Part shown: in pieces, positions 60,098 through 64,000 of the stretch
How the letters are laid out: the number at the start of each line of letters is the position of its first letter
Numbering within the stretch: position 1 is the stretch's first letter
DNA from: Chloroflexota bacterium
GTDB taxonomy: Bacteria; Chloroflexota; Dehalococcoidia; Tepidiformales; Tepidiformaceae
DNA length: 64,000 nt
Direction: 5' to 3'
Assembly: GCA_026705605.1 (NCBI GenBank)
Contig: JAPPAK010000001.1
Location: forward strand, 558,001-622,000
Position numbers and translations under genes: made by a program
The notes under the pieces: generated by a model
Databases searched by the model: none
The model's input: only the letters and a program-made list of their open reading frames with translations
What the model was told of the DNA's origin: nothing

Positions 60098-61084
60098 TTA
60101 CTCGCCCTCCCGGGCGTATGACATGCCGATGATAGTGGAGAGGTGCTGAACCATTGAGAGCTTCAGCGCCGTCCCGATTGCCGCCATGTTCGGCGCCGGG
60201 TTCGCCCCGGTGATGAAGATGCGTAGCGCCGATGTGTTGGCGCACGCCCCCTTGAACTGGTTGAACACGTCCCAGTAGGCCCACGTCTCCTTCGTGATGA
60301 CGTGTCCCGTCACGTCCGCGATGTACTCGCGCCACTGTGGCGGCTCCATCACCCCGCGTCCCCGCATCCCCCCAAGGAAGAGCCAGTCCTCGTTCGGGTC
60401 TCCGATGTGCGAGAACTCCCAGTCCGTGAACGCCTGCACCTCGTCGCCCTTGTGGATGAAGTTCAGCGGGCCCGGGTCGCCGTGCACCAGGGTGAGGTGC
60501 AGGTCGTCGGGGGCGTTCCGCTTCAGCCACGTCGCCGCTTCCTCCAGCAGGGGCTCCGGCAGCACGCGGCCCCAGCGATGGACGTCCATCCAGCGGTCTA
60601 CCTGCTGGTGGACCGCGTCGATCGGCACCGAGGGGATGCGCGCGAACGGGACCTCCTTCTTGCGCCAGTCGATCTGGTGCAGCTCGTGCAGCTTCGTTAC
60701 GTAGTCGCGCAGGGCCGCGTCGTTCGGCGGCCCGCTGCTCCCCTCCACCCAGTCCATCACGAAGAACGGCGTCCCGATGACCGCCGGGTCGAACTCCACG
60801 AAGCGGATGTTGGCCACGGGGAACCCTGCCGCCCGCATCGACCGCATCGTGCGCACCTCGTCGAGCGTGTTCGTCCCGAACATCCCCGCCTGCTCCACCC
60901 GCAGCGCGAACGACCGCTCCACCGCCTCCCCGCCCTGCCGGTAGCTCGCGTTCACGCGGAACATCCCGCGCGAGTGCCCGATTGTGATGCGCTCCAGCGG
61001 CCCCACCTCCACACCGTCGTCCGTCGATAGCTTCGCGGACAGGTACGCCGCTATCTGCGGCCGCGCGACCTCAACGTTCAACAC
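60098..61084 (-). CDS. Aminoglycoside-phosphotransferase-family (APH) kinase-like protein
   Basis: I choose the GTG at 61084, which follows GGGAGG by seven bases and overlaps no coding end beyond the previous gene's last 14 bases; a TTG at 61102 would add six residues. The 328-residue protein shows the kinase-like fold with FFVMDWVEG, the catalytic loop TLVHGDPGPLNF (HGDxxxxN) and the metal-binding FTDWEFSHIGDP. It may phosphorylate a small molecule or be an acyl-CoA dehydrogenase-associated partner as in the FadE10/11 group; no antibiotic link is suggested. Two cysteine residues are present and no transmembrane segment. Confidence 0.82.
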   Translation of the reverse strand: MLNVEVARPQIAAYLSAKLSTDDGVEVGPLERITIGHSRGMFRVNASYRQGGEAVERSFALRVEQAGMFGTNTLDEVRTMRSMRAAGFPVANIRFVEFDPAVIGTPFFVMDWVEGSSGPPNDAALRDYVTKLHELHQIDWRKKEVPFARIPSVPIDAVHQQVDRWMDVHRWGRVLPEPLLEEAATWLKRNAPDDLHLTLVHGDPGPLNFIHKGDEVQAFTDWEFSHIGDPNEDWLFLGGMRGRGVMEPPQWREYIADVTGHVITKETWAYWDVFNQFKGACANTSALRIFITGANPAPNMAAIGTALKLSMVQHLSTIIGMSYAREGE

Positions 61085-61526
61085 GGCGCGGCCTCCCGCC
61101 AAATGCCGTCAGCATTGGCATCGTCTCGTTCAGGGTGTCCGTCGCCTGCTGGACGATCAGCGGGCGAAGCTGCTCCCGAATAGCGTCCGCCTCCGCCGAG
61201 TCGTTCGCGACCGCGTGGCTCAGCAGGCGGCTCGCCTGGTCGAGCACCCTGAAGCCGCGCGTCTCGCCCTCGCTCCCCTCCAGCATCGCCTCCAGCCCCG
61301 GGTGGTCCCGCAGCAGATCGGCGATGACCCCCTCCACCGCGTCGACCCGCGCGTCGACGTGCTCGTCACCCGCAATCAGTCCCCGCGCGTATTCGAGCGT
61401 GCCCATGAGCTGGCTCGCCGCCGCCCGCGCCCAAGTGTCCTCCAGGTTGGGAAGGAGCTGGTTCTCGATCGTGTGCACCGCGCCCGCGAGCACCTCGTCG
61501 ACGGTTGGTCGTTTCGCCTCCGGCAT
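61071..61526 (-). CDS. Unrecognised 151-residue protein
   Basis: The ATG at 61526 gives MPEAKRPTVDEVLAGAVHTIENQLLPNLEDTWARAAA. The sequence is helical with LLRDHPGLEAMLEGSEGETRGF and a final LIVQQATDTLNETMPML. I do not know its family for certain. The end overlaps the start of the kinase-like gene by 14 bases, so coupling is likely, and both may act together. No cysteine, signal peptide or membrane span is visible. Confidence 0.6.
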   Translation of the reverse strand: MPEAKRPTVDEVLAGAVHTIENQLLPNLEDTWARAAASQLMGTLEYARGLIAGDEHVDARVDAVEGVIADLLRDHPGLEAMLEGSEGETRGFRVLDQASRLLSHAVANDSAEADAIREQLRPLIVQQATDTLNETMPMLTAFGGRPRRVER

Positions 61527-61537
61527 ACGGACTCGCG

Positions 61538-62572
61538 CTAGCCGCCGCGGAGCGCCGCAGCCGCTTCCGCCTCGCGCTCGAAGTCCCAGCCGCCGCCCCA
61601 GAGCGGATCCTTCGGGTTCTCCCCGATTTGCGCCATGCCTTCCTCCATGAACCACTCGAAGGTATGGGCGTGGCCGCTTCGGAAGTCGTACTCGTTCTTG
61701 AAGTCCATCAGCGTCTCCGCCTTGCGGATGCTCAGCACCGAGTGGTGCATGCGCCCGAAGAGGTGGCCGAACACTGGCTTGTTCTCGGGCTGGCGCCAGT
61801 TGAAGCCCATGTCCGGCAGCTTGTCCTCGGGGATGTACACGATGTCCGCCGGCTTCCCCACGATGTCCGCCAGTGTCTCCACGTAGTACTGGGTCGTCAC
61901 CCCTTCGTTCGTCAGGTTGAACGCCTCGCCCTTGGCCACGTCCTGTCCGGCGATGTCGATCTGGAAGCGCACGAGGTCGTCCACGTGGCCGTACGAGCAG
62001 GTGACCAGCCCCTCGTGCGGGATCAGGATGGGAAGGCCCCGCAGGAGGCGCAGGAACATCGGCGCCTCCATGTCGTAGATGTTGTTGTTCGGCCCGTAGA
62101 TGGCCGCCGGACGCACCGCCGTGACCGGGAAGCCCGTCTTCCGGTGCTGCTCGAACAGCCGCTTCTCCGTGTACGCCTTGAACCCCCCGTAGGTGTCCCT
62201 GGGCTGGTCCGTGTACCCGTTCGTCTCCGGCCAGGGCATGTTCCCCGACGGCTCGTAGCACATGATGGAGCTGCAGTAGACGTAGTGGCCGATATTCCCG
62301 TCGAGCAGGTCGATGAGGAAATCCAGGTCCGACTTGCCCGCCACCATCACGAACCCGGAGATGTCGAACACCGCGTCGAACTCGCGGCCGCCGAGTGCCG
62401 CCTTCATCGACTCGTTGTCCGTCCGGTCGGCGATCAACCGCTCCGTCCCCGGCGGCAGGTCGACCGAGGTCACGCCCCGGTTCAGCACGGTCACCTCGTG
62501 ACCGCGCGCTGCCAGCTCCTTCACGGTCCGCAGCCCCACGAACGTGGACCCGCCGAATACCAACGCCTTCAT
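61538..62572 (-). CDS. NAD-dependent epimerase/dehydratase family protein
   Basis: The 344-residue protein has an extended-SDR fold with the nucleotide motif FGGSTFVG at 6-13, a Ser at 101-102 (CSSIMCY) and Y128-xxx-K132 in DTYGGFKAY. The C-terminal substrate domain has GHVDDLVRFQIDIAG. Enzymes of this type modify nucleotide sugars or other alcohols; the target is not shown. Upstream lies the unknown large gene, and downstream the small unknown gene, all on the same strand with short gaps. Confidence 0.87.
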   Translation of the reverse strand: MKALVFGGSTFVGLRTVKELAARGHEVTVLNRGVTSVDLPPGTERLIADRTDNESMKAALGGREFDAVFDISGFVMVAGKSDLDFLIDLLDGNIGHYVYCSSIMCYEPSGNMPWPETNGYTDQPRDTYGGFKAYTEKRLFEQHRKTGFPVTAVRPAAIYGPNNNIYDMEAPMFLRLLRGLPILIPHEGLVTCSYGHVDDLVRFQIDIAGQDVAKGEAFNLTNEGVTTQYYVETLADIVGKPADIVYIPEDKLPDMGFNWRQPENKPVFGHLFGRMHHSVLSIRKAETLMDFKNEYDFRSGHAHTFEWFMEEGMAQIGENPKDPLWGGGWDFEREAEAAAALRGG

Positions 62573-62614
62573 CGCCTTCCCTCCGTGTGGCCGGCTGTGT
62601 ACGCCTGCCGTCCG

Positions 62615-63718
62615 TTACTCGAAGACCACCGCCTCGAAGTGCGCGAGACCTACGTCATCGCCGCTCCGAAGCAGCGTGAAGCTCTCCGCCCACGCATGGT
62701 CGAACTCCTTCTCCGTGCCGTCTTCCTCGATGATCTTCTGCGGGTGGGAGGCGTCCCACACCTCGCCCTCGACATGATACTCACTGCGCCAGACGCCCTG
62801 ACCGAGGCCGTCGTTGAAGCCGCCGAAGTAGCCGCCTCCCTGGCAGTAGATCCAGCCGAGGTCCTCGAACTCGTACTCCCGCTTCGTCCCGTTCTCGTCG
62901 GTCAGGCTGAACGTGCCCGACTTCACCCGCTTCGGGCCGTCGGGATAGAACTCAAGCTCGTGCTCGACCTCCGTGACTTCCATCTGTGAGTCGGGCAGCA
63001 GGATCGCGCCCTCCTGTTGAAGTCGAATGCCATCGTTCCGGTCCATGGTCTGATAGAAGCCGCCGTGGTCCGGCATGTTGAACAGGACCCACTGGCGGAG
63101 CGCCTGCGTCCGCTCCCGCCGGAACTGCGAGGGCGCGCCGTGCTCCTGCGGGCCGCCCCGCCCCGGCATCGACCCCCACGAGTGGTTCCGGAAAAAGAAC
63201 CACTTGTCCGGCGTCGCCGTGTACGTCTCCCCTGCCACCGTCACCGACCCCTCGACCGTCCCCACGACCTCGTACACGGCCCGGGAGCGCGTGAAGCGCC
63301 CGTTCTCGCGCACGTACGACGGCTGGTCCTCGTAGGGAACCGCCGTCGACCGGCAGGTCAGGTCGCAGGAGATGCCGTACTCGTTCTCCTCCAGCACCAG
63401 CCGCACTGTCTCCATCGGCTCGACGATGTCGATGCGCAGCGGCCCGATGCCGTTCGTGTTGATATCCGACCGCAGCCTGCGCGAAAGCCGGATGTTGTGC
63501 TGCTTCCCCTCGTGGCGAATGCAGACGAACCCGTCGATCACGTCGTTGTTCGTGTAGAGCCGCACCAGCCCGATGAGTTGGATGTTGCCGTCCATGTCGC
63601 ACAGGCAGATGTAGTGGCCGTCGTTCCAGTGCTTGTCCGTCGCCGCGACGGAGCCAAACGCCTCCGTGATCTGATGCACGGGGTGCTCGTCGAAGTTCGT
63701 CAGCCCGTACTGGCTCAT
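62615..63718 (-). CDS. Unrecognised 367-residue beta-rich protein
   Basis: The ATG at 63718 gives MSQYGLTNFDEHPVHQITEAFGSVAATDKHWNDGHYICLC, followed by repeated beta strands and conserved-looking aromatic residues: FFFRNHSWGSMPGRG in the middle and DLGWIYCQGGGYFGGFNDGLGQGVWRSEY near the end. There is no signal peptide. The pattern is reminiscent of lipocalin-like AttH/hydroxyneurosporene-synthase-type or DUF7064/7065 proteins, but I am not certain. It lies between an epimerase gene and a luciferase-like gene and is probably part of one catabolic unit. Confidence 0.6.
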   Translation of the reverse strand: MSQYGLTNFDEHPVHQITEAFGSVAATDKHWNDGHYICLCDMDGNIQLIGLVRLYTNNDVIDGFVCIRHEGKQHNIRLSRRLRSDINTNGIGPLRIDIVEPMETVRLVLEENEYGISCDLTCRSTAVPYEDQPSYVRENGRFTRSRAVYEVVGTVEGSVTVAGETYTATPDKWFFFRNHSWGSMPGRGGPQEHGAPSQFRRERTQALRQWVLFNMPDHGGFYQTMDRNDGIRLQQEGAILLPDSQMEVTEVEHELEFYPDGPKRVKSGTFSLTDENGTKREYEFEDLGWIYCQGGGYFGGFNDGLGQGVWRSEYHVEGEVWDASHPQKIIEEDGTEKEFDHAWAESFTLLRSGDDVGLAHFEAVVFE

Positions 63719-63748
63719 GGCGGTATCCCTTCAGTGCGCTCCGGCGGA

Positions 63749-64000
63749 CTAGTCGTGAGCCAGCTCGACCAGCGGTGCGAAGAAGTCGACCTGGTCGATC
63801 CAGTTCTGCGGGCTCGGGCAGGGCTCCCAGAACCCCGTCTCGATGATGACGTGCTCGATCCCGGCTTCCTTCGCTTCCTCAACCTTCGGCTTCATGTCCT
63901 CGGCCGTGCCGCTCCACGACATCGGCCCGAAGAATCCGCCGTGCCAGGGCTCGATGCCCGGCATGGTGGGGTTGGCGAAGATGCGCATGTAGTTCTTCAG
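63749..64000 (-). CDS. Luciferase-like flavin-dependent enzyme, C-terminal fragment
   Basis: The frame is open to the window edge and its last 79 visible residues include IFANPTMPGIEPWHGGFFG and VIIETGFWEPCPSP. This is compatible with the C-terminus of a bacterial-luciferase-like monooxygenase, but the family signatures lie outside the window. The stop TAG is at 63749-63751. The start is beyond position 64000. Treat the name as tentative. Confidence 0.45.
   Translation of the reverse strand: MKNYMRIFANPTMPGIEPWHGGFFGPMSWSGTAEDMKPKVEEAKEAGIEHVIIETGFWEPCPSPQNWIDQVDFFAPLVELAHD

Noticed and set aside
1-64000. CRISPR array or transposon
   Set aside because: No regular direct repeats with spacers and no inverted-repeat-flanked transposase were seen; the only tandem repeat is the in-frame 33-base unit in a binding protein.
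1-64000. tRNA or rRNA genes
   Set aside because: I saw no sequence with the conserved GGTTCGAATCC-type arm and CCA-proximal stem; the gaps are too short for most. A tRNA-Sec in particular was not found in this window.

Overview
The window is a contiguous, very gene-dense piece of a high-GC bacterial chromosome, most likely a Chloroflexota member near the Dehalococcoidia or Tepidiforma-like lineages. This assignment is an inference from gene order, from Tat-exported substrate-binding lipoproteins with an acidic GCGDDDD start, and from codon use; no marker phylogeny was run. GTG starts and 1 to 4 base gene overlaps are common. Region 1 (1-15161, + strand) is the S10/spc/alpha ribosomal superoperon from the end of rplB through rpsI, with secY, adk, map, rpoA and truA embedded. 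infA is missing from its usual place between map and rpmJ. S3, S17, L17, L13, the RNA polymerase alpha subunit and, further along, L9 carry long acidic Ala/Glu/Pro tails. Region 2 (15425-23833) holds an MMPL-type exporter, an MpaB-like (DUF2236) putative oxygenase, an epoxide-hydrolase-like enzyme, a tungsten-type aldehyde ferredoxin oxidoreductase, a GNAT acetyltransferase and an unrecognised protein. Region 3 (23851-28151) is a replication cluster: promoter, rplI, dnaB, a DnaD-like gene and a DnaC-like gene that carries two complete AAA+ modules in one chain. Region 4 (28148-31800) has a Nudix/moaE/moaD operon, a comF-like gene, and a lower-GC patch with one intact methyltransferase followed by a frameshifted second one. 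Region 5 (31921-38396) is a MoxR/Bat-type operon (moxR, DUF58, BatD-like, BatA-like, BatB-BatC fusion) followed by a ctaG-like gene. Region 6 (38410-49299, - strand) is catabolic: CoA-transferase, Rieske ferredoxin, Rieske oxygenase, two AhpD/carboxymuconolactone-decarboxylase proteins, an unknown gene, and an acetoin-dehydrogenase-type operon (E1 alpha, E1 beta, AcoX, E2, E3). The first AhpD-like gene contains an in-frame TGA exactly where the second Cys of a CxxC redox motif belongs (C63-G-Y-Sec66), followed by a candidate SECIS hairpin; it is the strongest novelty in the window, a probable selenoprotein. Region 7 (49420-53584) has a divergent promoter region with a perfect 11-bp inverted repeat, an SDR, a ThuA-domain protein and two acyl-CoA dehydrogenase family enzymes. 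Region 8 (53775-59646) is a peptide/nickel-type ABC importer with two tandem paralogous binding proteins and two permeases but no ATPase genes in view. Region 9 (59668-64000, - strand) has a SnoaL-like protein, an aminoglycoside-phosphotransferase-family kinase, a small unknown, an NAD-dependent epimerase, a large unknown protein and the C-terminus of a luciferase-like flavoprotein. I saw no tRNA, rRNA, CRISPR array or insertion sequence.
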